From assembly GCA_964344295.1 (NCBI GenBank), contig CAYFMR010000005.1, forward strand, positions 19,797 through 83,796: DNA of 64,000 bases, in the 5' to 3' direction. Of the stretch, positions 1-9,299 are shown piece by piece. This stretch comes from JAAYFJ01 sp964344295 (GTDB lineage Bacteria > Bacillota > Clostridia > Tissierellales > Peptoniphilaceae). The first letter of the stretch is position 1. Each line of letters starts with the position of its first letter. The notes under the pieces are model-generated. The model worked only from the letters and a program-made list of their open reading frames with translations. It searched no databases and was not told the origin of the DNA. The position numbers and the translations under genes were made by a program.

Positions 1-4
1 GTTT

Positions 5-1636
5 GTGGACCAAGGGGTGTTGGAATCGTTGCAGGCGCTAGGATTCCAAGTGGATGAAGAGACGATTTACATGGCGAAGCTACGCCTGTTTCGCGAGGCG
101 GAATTTCCCGTGGAGACGGGATCTGATGCCAGAGAGCCGGTTTTTGATGAAGTGCGGGAGTTGATCCTCCATGGCAGCTTGCCAAGTGCTCTGGCCCTCG
201 GCGAGATCAAGCACTCGGAAGCCTTGGCCCAGACGATGGATCATGATCTGCAAGGACTCTTTTCCGTCTTGGACAAAGGGGCGGTGGAAGGGCAACGAGG
301 AGTACCCTATTTGTGGGATTTGCGTCGGCAACACCAGTACCCTCACATGGGAATTTTTGGCGCTTCCGGATCCGGCAAGTCCTTTGGCATGCGAGTGATT
401 TTAGAAGAATTGATGAAAAAAAACATGCCCACGGTGGTGTTGGATCCTCATAATGAAATGGATTTTTCCGACGACGCCTTTTACCGAGAACGCCAGGCGA
501 TTCTGCGAGTGGGGATGGATACCGGTGTGAGTTTTGAGGAGTTGACGGTAGGGGATTTGACCACCTTATTGGAAGCGGCCGGTGAGCTGACGGACAACAT
601 GAAAAATGCCATTGCGTCCCTCTTTCGGAAAGGGGAGTCAATCCATGCCTTTCGCAATCGCATTGAAGATTTGCAAGTCGGTTTAGAGCTGGGGTCTGAA
701 GGATTGCAGAAGGCCTTGGATGAGGCCCCATCCCTCGATGAGCAAACCATGTGGAAACGCCGCATCAAACTCTTCCACCGCCTGGGCCGCTCCTCTCATG
801 AAGCCACCTTGCGGGCACTGAATTGGCGTTTGGGCCGGCTCGAGCGGGAAGGACTTTTCGGGTTTACCATCGACCCGATCACCGAAGCCTTGATGGTGGG
901 AAAATTGGTGGTGCTACAAGGGGAAACGAAACTATTAGCTATCTTTGCCACCTACCTATTTCGCCGTCTCTACACCTTGCGTCGAGAGTACCGGGATTTG
1001 ACCTATCGCGGGTTGCCTGCTGACTACTTCCCGCCGTTTTTCCTGGTAACGGATGAGGCGCACAATTTTGCCCCTAAGGCCCTCCCCACGCCGACGAAGA
1101 GCGTTTTACGAGAGATTGCCCAAGAGGGAAGGAAGTACGGGACTTACCTGATTTTGGCAACGCAGCGGCCGGCGCTGTTGGACGATACCATTAACGCCCA
1201 GTTAAATACCAAGATGGTCTTTCGTATTGTGAGGGCGCCGGATATTGATATCATCCGCGCCGAGACAGACCTGTCGACGGAAGATGCCAAGCGCTTGCCC
1301 CATTTGCAAACCGGGGATGTGTTTATTTCCTCTGCGGCGGCAGGGCGTACCAATTACGTGCGCATTCGTATGGCCGATACGAAAAGTCCTCACGGTGAAA
1401 ACCCCTTTGATGAATGGCTAAAGCATGCCAAAGCCAAGGAGGAGGACTTGTTAGAAGCCCTGTCGGATTTCTGGCCCATTGACGAGGGCATGCTTTTACC
1501 GATTTTACAAGCATTGGAGCAAAAAGGCATGTCCATGACGTTGGACACGTTGAAAGGACGGCTACAAGACTTGGTGACCGCCGGCTTGGTCAAGGAAGAA
1601 AAAGGCCTATTCGGCAACGTATACCGCATAGAGTAA
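5..1636 (+). CDS. HerA/DUF87-type ATP-binding protein (5' end may lie outside the window)
   Basis: This is a P-loop ATPase of the HerA/FtsK-like DUF87 class, which usually moves along or remodels DNA. Walker A is GASGSGKS at residues 119-126. Walker B is LVTDEAHN with Asp and Glu near residues 350-351, and a later ATQRP segment fits the sensor region. The last ~80 residues look like a small winged-helix tail. Translation from GTG at base 5 gives 543 aa, but the frame is open to the window edge and no ribosome site can be seen, so the true start may be further upstream. Only 7 bases separate it from glgB, so it is probably co-transcribed with the glycogen genes. No functional link to glycogen is evident. 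The exact role (helicase, conjugation-like or repair) cannot be fixed. Confidence 0.8.
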   Translation: MDQGVLESLQALGFQVDEETIYMAKLRLFREAEFPVETGSDAREPVFDEVRELILHGSLPSALALGEIKHSEALAQTMDHDLQGLFSVLDKGAVEGQRGVPYLWDLRRQHQYPHMGIFGASGSGKSFGMRVILEELMKKNMPTVVLDPHNEMDFSDDAFYRERQAILRVGMDTGVSFEELTVGDLTTLLEAAGELTDNMKNAIASLFRKGESIHAFRNRIEDLQVGLELGSEGLQKALDEAPSLDEQTMWKRRIKLFHRLGRSSHEATLRALNWRLGRLEREGLFGFTIDPITEALMVGKLVVLQGETKLLAIFATYLFRRLYTLRREYRDLTYRGLPADYFPPFFLVTDEAHNFAPKALPTPTKSVLREIAQEGRKYGTYLILATQRPALLDDTINAQLNTKMVFRIVRAPDIDIIRAETDLSTEDAKRLPHLQTGDVFISSAAAGRTNYVRIRMADTKSPHGENPFDEWLKHAKAKEEDLLEALSDFWPIDEGMLLPILQALEQKGMSMTLDTLKGRLQDLVTAGLVKEEKGLFGNVYRIE

Positions 1637-1649
1637 GGAGGCGATGGCC

Positions 1650-3554
1650 TTGAAAGAGAAAAATCTGGACCATATCAAACATCAGCAACAAATTGATGCC
1701 CACCTGTTTCACGAAGGGACCCATTATCGCGCCTACCAATTTTTAGGGGCCCATCCGGAAGGACAGGCGGTACGCTTTACCACTTGGGCTCCGCGTGCCA
1801 AAGAAGTCTATCTCATCGGTGACTTTGCCGGATGGACGGACCCGGGACTGCCCATGGCGCGCATTGAGGATAGCGGCTTGTGGACGATTTTGGTGGAGAA
1901 TGTCAAGCCCTACCAAAACTATAAATACCGTATCGTGGCAGCTCACGGGGAAATCAGAGTCAAAGCCGACCCCTTCGCCTTCCATGCGGAAGAACGTCCC
2001 CGCACCGCCACAAAATACTTCCCCATCGAAGGCTATCCATGGAAAGATGGGGCCTACATGGACGCTCGTAAAAACCGTCGCATGCACGAAGAACCCATGA
2101 ATATCTACGAAGCAAACATGTTGTCGTGGAAAAAGAACGAAGATGGCAAACCCCTTTCCTACCTGGAATTTGCCAAGGAAATAGTGCCCTATCTGAAAAA
2201 GATGGGCTACACGCATTTGGAATTGATGCCCATCATGGAACACCCCTTTGATGGTTCCTGGGGTTACCAAGTCACGGGCTATTACGCACCCACGTCCCGC
2301 TATGGCACGCCCCACGATATGATGGCTATGGTGGACTATTTTCACCAACACGGCATTGGCATTATCCTGGATTGGGTGCCTGTGCATTTTTGCAAAGACG
2401 ATTTCGGCCTGGCCCGCTTTGATGGGACTTACCTCTATGAGTCCCTAGATGCCGGCAAGAGTGAAAACATGGACTGGGGTACATTAAACTTTGACTTTTC
2501 CAAACCGGAGGTCCAAAGCTTTTTGATCTCCAACGCGGTGTTCTGGTTTGACCGCTACCACATTGACGGCCTCAGAGTGGACGCCGTGTCCTATATGCTT
2601 TACAAAGATTACAGCAAAAAAGGAGAGGCGGAAACGGATGAGGACGGCGTGGCCTTTGTAAAAAAATTAAACCGCGTGGTCAAAGAGATGCACCCGGGCT
2701 GCATGATGATCGCCGAAGAAAGTACCGCCTGGCCCCAGGTGACGGCGGCGGTGGAAGATGGCGGATTGGGCTTTGACTTCAAGTGGAATATGGGTTGGCG
2801 CCATGATATTTTAGAGTACATGGAAACCGATCCTCTCTATCGCAAGTACAACCAAAAGGCTTTGACCTTTCCCTTGGTATATGCGTTTTCCGAACACTAC
2901 GTGCTGCCCTTTAGCCATGACGAAGTGGTCCATGGCAAGCGCTCCATGCTCGATAAGATGCAGGGCAATTACGAGGCCAAGTTTAATAACCTACGTCTGC
3001 TCTACGGCTACACGATGGCCATGCCGGGCAAGAAACTCTTGTTCATGGGTAGCGAGTTCGGTCAGTTTATCGAATGGAACGAGTGGAAGGCATTAGATTG
3101 GCACCTGTTGGAATACCCCCAACACGAAAAGCTCAGTCGCTACGTAAAGGATTTAAACGCAGCCTACCGCACTTATCCGGCCCTATACCAGTTGGATGAC
3201 AGCCCGGAAGGTTTCCAATGGCTGGAACACACCAACCACCAAGAAAGCATCTTGGCCTTTGCCAGAAAAGATCGGGAGGGACGGGCGGTTCTGTGCCTGT
3301 TTAACTTTACGCCGGTGGAACGTCTTCACTATCCCTTGGGCGTTCCGGCACCCGGCACCTATAAGACGCTGATCACCTCGGCACATCGACGTTACGGTGG
3401 CAGCTTACCTCGCGTGAAGCAATACAAGACCATCGACCAACCCCACGGCGATTTCGCCCAACACTTGCGTGTGGATCTGCCGGGGCTTAGTGCGGTTTAC
3501 CTCGTCCTAGACGAGTCGCCGAAGAAACAACCATCAACGGAGCAATCACCCTGA
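1650..3554 (+). CDS. glgB: 1,4-alpha-glucan branching enzyme (GH13, GlgB)
   Basis: Cuts alpha-1,4 chains and rejoins them as alpha-1,6 branches during glycogen synthesis in the cytoplasm. An N-terminal CBM48-like domain (~25-120) precedes the GH13 barrel. Counting from the ATG at 1644, the nucleophile is Asp313 in GLRVDAV, the acid/base is Glu358 in IAEEST, and the third acid is Asp426 in FSHDEVVHGK. A C-terminal beta domain follows. The length (~635 aa) is normal for the short bacterial form. The start is ambiguous. The AAGGAGG at 1635-1641 sits only 2 bases before ATG 1644 but 8 bases before the in-frame TTG 1650, so TTG is preferred here. It is the first of four glycogen genes. Confidence 0.95.
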   Translation: MKEKNLDHIKHQQQIDAHLFHEGTHYRAYQFLGAHPEGQAVRFTTWAPRAKEVYLIGDFAGWTDPGLPMARIEDSGLWTILVENVKPYQNYKYRIVAAHGEIRVKADPFAFHAEERPRTATKYFPIEGYPWKDGAYMDARKNRRMHEEPMNIYEANMLSWKKNEDGKPLSYLEFAKEIVPYLKKMGYTHLELMPIMEHPFDGSWGYQVTGYYAPTSRYGTPHDMMAMVDYFHQHGIGIILDWVPVHFCKDDFGLARFDGTYLYESLDAGKSENMDWGTLNFDFSKPEVQSFLISNAVFWFDRYHIDGLRVDAVSYMLYKDYSKKGEAETDEDGVAFVKKLNRVVKEMHPGCMMIAEESTAWPQVTAAVEDGGLGFDFKWNMGWRHDILEYMETDPLYRKYNQKALTFPLVYAFSEHYVLPFSHDEVVHGKRSMLDKMQGNYEAKFNNLRLLYGYTMAMPGKKLLFMGSEFGQFIEWNEWKALDWHLLEYPQHEKLSRYVKDLNAAYRTYPALYQLDDSPEGFQWLEHTNHQESILAFARKDREGRAVLCLFNFTPVERLHYPLGVPAPGTYKTLITSAHRRYGGSLPRVKQYKTIDQPHGDFAQHLRVDLPGLSAVYLVLDESPKKQPSTEQSP

Positions 3555-3573
3555 AACCGGAAAGGAGGCCCTC

Positions 3574-4704
3574 ATGTCCGGAAACAAACTACTAGCATTG
3601 GTACTGGCCGGAGGACAAGGTAGCCGGCTCAAGGCGTTGACCAAGCGCGTGGCCAAACCGGCGGTACCTTTTGGCGGTAAATACCGCATCATCGATTTTG
3701 CGCTGTCAAACGCGACCAACTCCGACATTGACAACGTGGCGATTTTGACCCAATATAAGCACCATTTACTCAATGACCACCTAGGGATCGGCGCCCCTTG
3801 GAACTTTGACAGAAACTTCGGGGGATTGAAAATTCTCTCCCCCTTTACCAGTGAAGATGGCGGCCGTTGGTTTACGGGAACGGCCAATGCCATCTACGAA
3901 AACTTAGACGTACTGGACGAGATGGATATGGACTATATCCTCATCCTCTCCGGTGACCATATCTATAAAATGGACTACCAAAAAATGCTCCAATACCACA
4001 AGGAGAAAGAGGCGGATTGCAGTATTGCCGTCATGGAAGTGCCGTGGGAAGACGCCCCGCGCTTTGGCATCATGAATACGGATGAGGCCGGCCGAATCAC
4101 CGAATTTGTAGAAAAACCGGCTCAGCCGAAGAGCAATTTGGCATCGATGGGCATTTACATTTTCAATTGGAAAGTATTAAGAGAACAGCTGGTGCAGGAT
4201 GAAGAGGACGAGCATTCCGACAACGACTTTGGAAAAAACATCATCCCCAACATGCTACGCCAGGGTCTATCCCTTTACGCCTACACCTTCAAAGGGTATT
4301 GGAAAGACGTGGGAACGGTACGCTCTTACTGGCAGGCCAACATGGATCTTTTGGACCCCCATAACTCTTTAGACCTCTATGATCGGGATTGGCGCATCTA
4401 CACCAAGACAAAAAACATCCCGCCCCAAAAAATCGAAGCGGGCTCAAAAGTGCAAGAGTCACTGGTGACGGAAGGTTGCCACATCTACGGCGAAGTCCAT
4501 AAATCGGTGCTATTTGACCGTGTCAAAGTACACCCGGATGCCAAGGTCACCAACTCCGTCGTCCTTTCCAACGCCGTGATCGAAGAAGGGGCGGTGGTGG
4601 ATCATGCCATTATCATGGAAGACATCGTCATTAAGAAGGGTGAAGTCGTGGGAAGAGAAGGTAAGATCGCCCTTGTTTCCCCCGATGGCACCCAGTATGA
4701 ATAG
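3574..4704 (+). CDS. glgC: Glucose-1-phosphate adenylyltransferase, catalytic subunit GlgC
   Basis: Makes ADP-glucose from ATP and glucose-1-phosphate, the committed step of glycogen synthesis. The N-terminal nucleotidyltransferase domain has the intact GGQGSRL loop near residues 11-17, a conserved KPAVPFGGKYRIIDF segment and the SGDHIYKMDY motif. The C-terminal third is a left-handed beta-helix with repeated V/I-rich steps. At 376 aa it has the usual length of the Firmicute enzyme. The ATG follows AAAGGAGG by 5 bases. It lies 19 bases after glgB and 9 bases before glgD, with which it most likely forms a mixed tetramer. No promoter is visible between the genes. Confidence 0.96.
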   Translation: MSGNKLLALVLAGGQGSRLKALTKRVAKPAVPFGGKYRIIDFALSNATNSDIDNVAILTQYKHHLLNDHLGIGAPWNFDRNFGGLKILSPFTSEDGGRWFTGTANAIYENLDVLDEMDMDYILILSGDHIYKMDYQKMLQYHKEKEADCSIAVMEVPWEDAPRFGIMNTDEAGRITEFVEKPAQPKSNLASMGIYIFNWKVLREQLVQDEEDEHSDNDFGKNIIPNMLRQGLSLYAYTFKGYWKDVGTVRSYWQANMDLLDPHNSLDLYDRDWRIYTKTKNIPPQKIEAGSKVQESLVTEGCHIYGEVHKSVLFDRVKVHPDAKVTNSVVLSNAVIEEGAVVDHAIIMEDIVIKKGEVVGREGKIALVSPDGTQYE

Positions 4705-4713
4705 GAGGTCGTC

Positions 4714-5856
4714 ATGAACAACTGTTTAGGAATCATCATGGGTGGACACCAGGCAAAAGATTTAACCCCCTTGACGGAATCCCGTCCGCTGTCGATGCTT
4801 CCCTTTGGCGGACGCTATCGACTGTTGGACTTTACCATGTCCAACATGGTCCACAACGGCATCAACACCGTGGCTATCTACACGGGTGAAAAAATCCGTT
4901 CGATGATGGACCACTTGGGAAACGGGAAACCATGGGACTTAAACCGTCGTTTTAAGGGCCTTTTTATCTTCCCACCCCTGTATAGCTCTGATTTATTGTC
5001 TAAATACGGAGAATTGGGAGACTTTTTCTCCACGGAAACCTTTTTTAAGCAAGCCCGAGAAGAGTATGTGCTCCTGGCCGATCCGCGATTTCTGCATCGC
5101 GTCAACCTGTCCCAAGTCTTTCAGGAATATGTGGATTCCGGCGCCGATGTGGCCATGATTTACCAAGAGGTCACCGGCGATAATGGCGGTTATTTCCACG
5201 CCACCACCCTTCGGTTGAATGACGATAACCGGGTGCTGTCTCTCGGGTACAACCTGGGACACGAGTCGTCCATTGCATTATTTTTAGGCCTGACCTTTAT
5301 CAAAAAGGATGTACTGATGGATTTAATTTATCGCAGCATCGAAAACGGCACAGCCCGCTCATTGCGCGAAGCTATCACCAATAACCGAGAAGAACTTCGC
5401 GTCATCGGCATTCCCCATCAAGGCCATGTGGAATACATCCATGACATCCACACCTACTACCGGGCCAACATGAACCTGCTAGACAACGACGTCTACGAAG
5501 AACTATTTTGCCAAGACGCTCCGGTTTTGACCAAGGCCAAAGACGAACCATCGACGTACTATGGCAAAGACGCCCGGGTGGAAAACTCCCTAGTCGCCAA
5601 CGGTTGCATCATCGAAGGGGAAGTGGTCAACTCGATCCTGTTTCGGGGCGTCGTCGTGGGCAAAGGCACCTTGGTGAAAAACTCGATTTTAATGCAAAAG
5701 ACGACGGTAGGGGAAGATGCTGCGATCATCAACTCCATTACTGACAAATACGTGGTCATCGACGACCATGTCACCTTGGCGGGCACGACCTTAGCCCCCT
5801 ATGTAGCTGGTAAAGAGCGCGAGATTAAAAGGATCGCAAATCAGGTGAGATCATGA
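4714..5856 (+). CDS. glgD: GlgD, regulatory/non-catalytic partner of ADP-glucose pyrophosphorylase
   Basis: Paralogue of GlgC with the same fold: a nucleotidyltransferase domain, then a left-handed beta-helix. The glycine-rich loop is altered to GGHQAKDL, and the GDHIYKMDY signature of GlgC is replaced by LLADPRFLHRV. This is typical of the GlgD subunit, which in Firmicutes modulates GlgC (known for the family). 380 aa. The GGAGG site is 5 bases from the ATG. Its TGA overlaps the glgA start by 4 bases (ATGA at 5853-5856), implying translational coupling. It has no catalytic role of its own that I can support. Confidence 0.93.
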   Translation: MNNCLGIIMGGHQAKDLTPLTESRPLSMLPFGGRYRLLDFTMSNMVHNGINTVAIYTGEKIRSMMDHLGNGKPWDLNRRFKGLFIFPPLYSSDLLSKYGELGDFFSTETFFKQAREEYVLLADPRFLHRVNLSQVFQEYVDSGADVAMIYQEVTGDNGGYFHATTLRLNDDNRVLSLGYNLGHESSIALFLGLTFIKKDVLMDLIYRSIENGTARSLREAITNNREELRVIGIPHQGHVEYIHDIHTYYRANMNLLDNDVYEELFCQDAPVLTKAKDEPSTYYGKDARVENSLVANGCIIEGEVVNSILFRGVVVGKGTLVKNSILMQKTTVGEDAAIINSITDKYVVIDDHVTLAGTTLAPYVAGKEREIKRIANQVRS

Positions 5857-7289
5857 AAGTTTTATATGTGGCTTCAGAAGCGGTGCCGTTTATCAAAACC
5901 GGAGGCCTCGCTGATGTGGCGGGCTCTCTTCCCAAGGCTTTGGCGCAAAAGGGAGTGGATATCACGGTGATTTTGCCCCTTTACGGACAAATTCCGGCGA
6001 GATACCGCAACCAAATGACCTATCTGGGTTATTTCTATACGGATTTAAACTGGCGCCATCAATACGTGGGACTCTTCTCGTTGAAACGGGAGGGCGTACG
6101 CTACCTCTTTGTGGATAACGAAGGTTACTTCCGCCGCGACTCCGTCTACGGTCAAGGAGACGATGGTGAGCGGTTCACCTTTTTTGCCAAAGCCGTCGTC
6201 GACGCCATTAACTGGCTGGACGAAGACTTTGACATCATCCACTGCAACGACTGGCATACAGGACTCTTGCCCGTCTATATCCGAGACTATGCACAGGGCA
6301 ATCCACGGTTTAGTGCCATGGGGATTGTGTTTACCATTCATAACCTGAAATACCAAGGTGTATTTCCCAAAAGCCTCTTAGACGAAGTGGCCGGTATTGA
6401 CGAAACGTGGCAACAGGGCATGATGTACTTTGACGGCATCAACTTGATGCAAGGGGGCATCGTCTATGGGGACAAGATCACCACAGTAAGCCCCAGCTAT
6501 GCCCAAGAGATCCTCCACGACTACTTCGGAGAGACCTTAGAAGGCGTGTTGCAATCTCGAGCCCATGACTTGGTGGGCATCATCAATGGCATCGACACCG
6601 AGCTTTATGACCCCGAGACGGATCAGGCTTTGCCGGCCCATTTTAACCGGGATCAATTGGAAGGCAAAAGCGAGTGTAAAAAAGCCCTACAACAAAGGGC
6701 AGGGCTACCGGTGCGAGACGTGCCTGTATTTGCATGGATATCCCGTCTGGTAGACATGAAAGGCATCGACCTCTTATTTCACATCATGGATGAAGTGATG
6801 CAAGAAGACTTACAACTGGTGGTGATCGGCACCGGTGAGCAGGGCTATGAATACGGCCTGCGCCACTTTACTGCCAAGTATCCAGAAAAATGCGCTGCCT
6901 ACATTGGCTTTGATGATGCCTATGCTCGGCTGGCTTACGCTGGGGCGGATTATTTTCTCATGCCAAGCGTCAAAGAGCCCTGTGGCATCAGTCAAATGCT
7001 CGCCATGCGCTACGGCACCCTGCCCATCGTACGAGAAACCGGAGGCCTCAGGGACACCGTGATCCCCTATAATGCCTATACCGGGGAAGGCACAGGGTTT
7101 AGCTTTGCCAACGTCAATGCCCACGAACTCCTCTATACCATCAAAAAAGCCCTAGACGTGGAACGACAACCGGAAATCAAGAGAAGACTCATCCGTCAAG
7201 CGATGGCGGTGGACCACAGTTGGGATCAAAGTGCCAAGGCCTACCTGGCCATCTACCGCGACCTGCATAAAAAGTCTAATAGGGCCTGA
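5853..7289 (+). CDS. glgA: Glycogen synthase (GT5, ADP-glucose dependent)
   Basis: Transfers glucose from ADP-glucose to the growing alpha-1,4 glucan. The N-terminal KTGGLADVAGSLPKAL motif, in which the Lys binds ADP-glucose, is intact near residues 15-30. The C-terminal GT-B domain carries the MPSVKEPCGISQ and RETGGLRDTV motifs typical of GT5. The 478 aa length is normal. The start overlaps the glgD stop by 4 bases. The 3' part of this gene has a decayed copy at about 22218-22436, described separately. It is the last gene of the glycogen operon. No strong terminator is visible in the ~100 bases after it. Confidence 0.96.
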   Translation: MKVLYVASEAVPFIKTGGLADVAGSLPKALAQKGVDITVILPLYGQIPARYRNQMTYLGYFYTDLNWRHQYVGLFSLKREGVRYLFVDNEGYFRRDSVYGQGDDGERFTFFAKAVVDAINWLDEDFDIIHCNDWHTGLLPVYIRDYAQGNPRFSAMGIVFTIHNLKYQGVFPKSLLDEVAGIDETWQQGMMYFDGINLMQGGIVYGDKITTVSPSYAQEILHDYFGETLEGVLQSRAHDLVGIINGIDTELYDPETDQALPAHFNRDQLEGKSECKKALQQRAGLPVRDVPVFAWISRLVDMKGIDLLFHIMDEVMQEDLQLVVIGTGEQGYEYGLRHFTAKYPEKCAAYIGFDDAYARLAYAGADYFLMPSVKEPCGISQMLAMRYGTLPIVRETGGLRDTVIPYNAYTGEGTGFSFANVNAHELLYTIKKALDVERQPEIKRRLIRQAMAVDHSWDQSAKAYLAIYRDLHKKSNRA

Positions 7290-7409
7290 TCACCACGGCC
7301 TCTATCATCACAGACCATAAAAAGGGACACTTGCTCATGGATGAACAGCCCGGGAGTGCCCTGAAAAGGGGATGGCAGTTCAATCAGGGAATGAAGAGGA
7401 ATGACGTCA

Positions 7410-8306
7410 ATGAAGTTGTGGAGTATTTTGTTCATGGTAACCGCTGCGGCGGTCATCGGATGTATTTTAACGAAAAAGCGGGCGGTGAAGATCGCCCTCG
7501 GCATCACGGCAGGCATCGGATGTTTGCTGGTGGTAGTCGGGGCGATTTTTGTCTACGAAACCGAATATAAAATCACGGAAATCGACGTCGCCACGTCTTT
7601 CGACGGTACTCACACCTTGATCTTCCAAGAAGTGGGGGAGCCGGATTGGCCATTTGGGTACACCCATGTGAGACTGGTGCTGAAAGAACAGACCAAGACG
7701 GTGAGCGCTTGCCGTTTGGATGTGGCCAATGACGGGAAGCGTATGATGCCTGGCGACTGGCAAGTGACGTGGGAGGACGACCATGTGGTAGCGGTGATTC
7801 GTAGCGAAGAACAGGGAGATGACGAATATCGGCTGTACTTCGACGGAAAAACCGCAACTGATCCGCTGGAGACCGTCTATGGCAAGATGCCGGAAGAGCT
7901 GTTGCCTGAAGCCGATACGTCATCGGCGGCGGAAGAGACTGGGGTAGCCCTAGATGAAGACGGCTATCCGATGAACGAGACATACCAAGCCCAGAAACGG
8001 GAACTCTTCGCCATCGCTCAGGTCATTGGTGGGGATGCCGACGTGACCATCGACTACCGCCTGACGGCCAAAGCCTATCCCTATGCCATCGTGTCCCAAG
8101 AAATCGATCCGGCGACTGGTGAAATTCGCGAACTACGCTTAATCTGGAACGAGGGCTTTCACGATCCGGGCGATCATGAATACGTGCTACAAGCATTTCA
8201 CTATGCGGCAGACGGCGCAGAACTGTCTTTGCCGCAAATCATCAACTTCTACCGCATTGACCGCGACACCTTGGAAGTCACTGATGAGCAGAGGGACACG
8301 TGGTAA
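7410..8306 (+). CDS. Membrane-anchored protein of unknown function
   Basis: Not recognised. The N-terminus has two hydrophobic segments (about residues 3-20 and 28-46 of the ATG 7401 reading), followed by ~250 residues of soluble, acidic sequence rich in beta-type patterns and presumably outside the membrane. An Ala/Glu-rich linker lies near the middle. ATG 7401 is only 2 bases from AGAGG. ATG 7410 is ~11 bases away and gives a cleaner start with the hydrophobic segment next to it, so 7410 is used. It follows glgA by ~120 bases in the same direction. No catalytic motif was seen. Confidence 0.6.
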   Translation: MKLWSILFMVTAAAVIGCILTKKRAVKIALGITAGIGCLLVVVGAIFVYETEYKITEIDVATSFDGTHTLIFQEVGEPDWPFGYTHVRLVLKEQTKTVSACRLDVANDGKRMMPGDWQVTWEDDHVVAVIRSEEQGDDEYRLYFDGKTATDPLETVYGKMPEELLPEADTSSAAEETGVALDEDGYPMNETYQAQKRELFAIAQVIGGDADVTIDYRLTAKAYPYAIVSQEIDPATGEIRELRLIWNEGFHDPGDHEYVLQAFHYAADGAELSLPQIINFYRIDRDTLEVTDEQRDTW

Positions 8307-8462
8307 GGCGAAAAGACCTACCATGATCGCTTGATGATGCTAAACCGAGGAAGCGATACGTAGGTTGTCGCCTAACACCATCTGTCGACGGCTGCTGGCG
8401 ATGGGGCGGAGAACCGGGATATGGCGCCCACTCTACCGAGGTAAACCAGGGGTCGAGAGGAT

Positions 8463-8507
8463 TCAACCAACGGTCGGTTGAGTCGAGGATAGGAAAGGGT
8501 GTATGCT
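8463..8507 (+). promoter_or_regulatory. Promoter with overlapping dyad before the Xre regulator gene
   Basis: TTGAGT (8478-8483) and TATGCT (8502-8507) are separated by 18 bases. The dyad TCAACC-N7-GGTTGA at 8463-8481 overlaps the -35 box and could be an operator for the regulator encoded just downstream. The match to consensus is only moderate. Binding is inferred. Confidence 0.4.
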
Positions 8508-8546
8508 GCAGTCATCGAAAGACGGGTTAAAAAGGAGTAAGGTACA

Positions 8547-8945
8547 ATGAAACAAGAATCGATGGGAATGATGATTGCGGCCAAACGAAAAGAGCTGGGT
8601 ATGACCCAGTTGGAGTTGGCAGAAAAAATGGGCGTCACCGACAAAGCCGTGTCCAAATGGGAACGGGGATTGGCCTATCCCGATGTGAGCTCTCTGCCCA
8701 AGCTGGCGGAGATATTGGGTTTGTCCGTAGACGAATTGATGCAAACCAAGACGAAAGCGGTGGAAAGTGAAGTGAAGAAATCCGCAAGAAACATCGTCTC
8801 CCTAATATTTCGAGCCGTATGCTTGGCCATGGGCGTGGCCGTAGTGGTCCTTTCCACTTTGGGGGAAATCAACACCGAGAAGGCGATTACCATGTTAGGC
8901 ATCGGCCTCTTCTGTGCAGGGGTGGCCCTTTTGGAAAAACAGTAA
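8547..8945 (+). CDS. Xre-family HTH transcriptional regulator with C-terminal membrane segments
   Basis: Residues ~7-62 form a Cro/C1-type helix-turn-helix (TQLELAEKMGVTDKAVSKWE). After a charged linker, residues ~85-132 hold two hydrophobic stretches that are probably membrane-spanning. Such small HTH-membrane proteins are common in Firmicutes and usually regulate neighbouring genes. The ATG follows AAAGGAG by 9 bases. A terminator lies ~55 bases after the stop. The last ~10 codons and the downstream ~100 bases recur, diverged, at 21480-21604. Confidence 0.8.
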   Translation: MKQESMGMMIAAKRKELGMTQLELAEKMGVTDKAVSKWERGLAYPDVSSLPKLAEILGLSVDELMQTKTKAVESEVKKSARNIVSLIFRAVCLAMGVAVVVLSTLGEINTEKAITMLGIGLFCAGVALLEKQ

Positions 8946-9043
8946 ACCGCTCTTGACTTCGTTCGGGGTCAGGTGCATAAACACAGAGTATGGCATGTAA
9001 ACAGGTGCTGCGCATATCGCAGCACCTGTTTTGTTTTGGTCTG
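8914..9043 (+). repeat. Dispersed repeat, copy A (regulator 3' end plus terminator)
   Basis: This stretch (end of the Xre gene, ~60 bases of spacer, terminator hairpin, then TTTTGGTCTG) recurs at 21480-21604 with roughly 80-85% identity judged by eye. The shared blocks include CCCTTTTGGA, CCGCTCTTGA, TATGGCATGTAAACAGGTGC and GCAGCACCTGTTTTG. The copies are in the same orientation 12.5 kb apart, and each is followed or preceded by broken genes. Confidence 0.75.
9001..9037 (+). terminator. Intrinsic terminator after the Xre regulator
   Basis: A perfect 12-bp stem ACAGGTGCTGCG / CGCAGCACCTGT with a 5-base loop is followed by TTTGTTTT. Confidence 0.85.
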
Positions 9044-9060
9044 CCGTGTAGAAGATAATG

Positions 9061-9250
9061 GACTGGCTCGGCATCATCGGTAAAGCCCTGCGCACCTCCG
9101 TGGAAGGAGCCTGCCTCAAAGACGGCAAGGTGGACGTAGACACTCTGGAAACCATCGCCTTCGCCCCCTAATCCCCGGCGACTACAAAGTGCGCGGCCGA
9201 GTCGGCAACGCCTTTAGAGGCGGACTGCAACGAAAAGATCAACAGGAAAC
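9061..9250 (+). pseudogene. Possible remnant of a flavin-reductase-like gene
   Basis: Two short pieces in different frames suggest decayed coding sequence. The first runs from ATG 9061 to TAA 9169 (37 codons, ending DTLETIAFAP). The second starts at about 9172 in another frame and contains GDYKVRGRVGNAFRGG. The spacing and the GxxVGxAFxxG pattern weakly recall the C-terminus of DIM6/NTAB-type flavin reductases. The shift between the pieces and the lack of an N-terminal domain mean no functional protein. The family assignment is tentative. Confidence 0.3.
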
Positions 9251-9299
9251 GGTTGAAGACGCGGATGCCACCGGAAGTCCCGGATGAGGAGAGGTTGTA

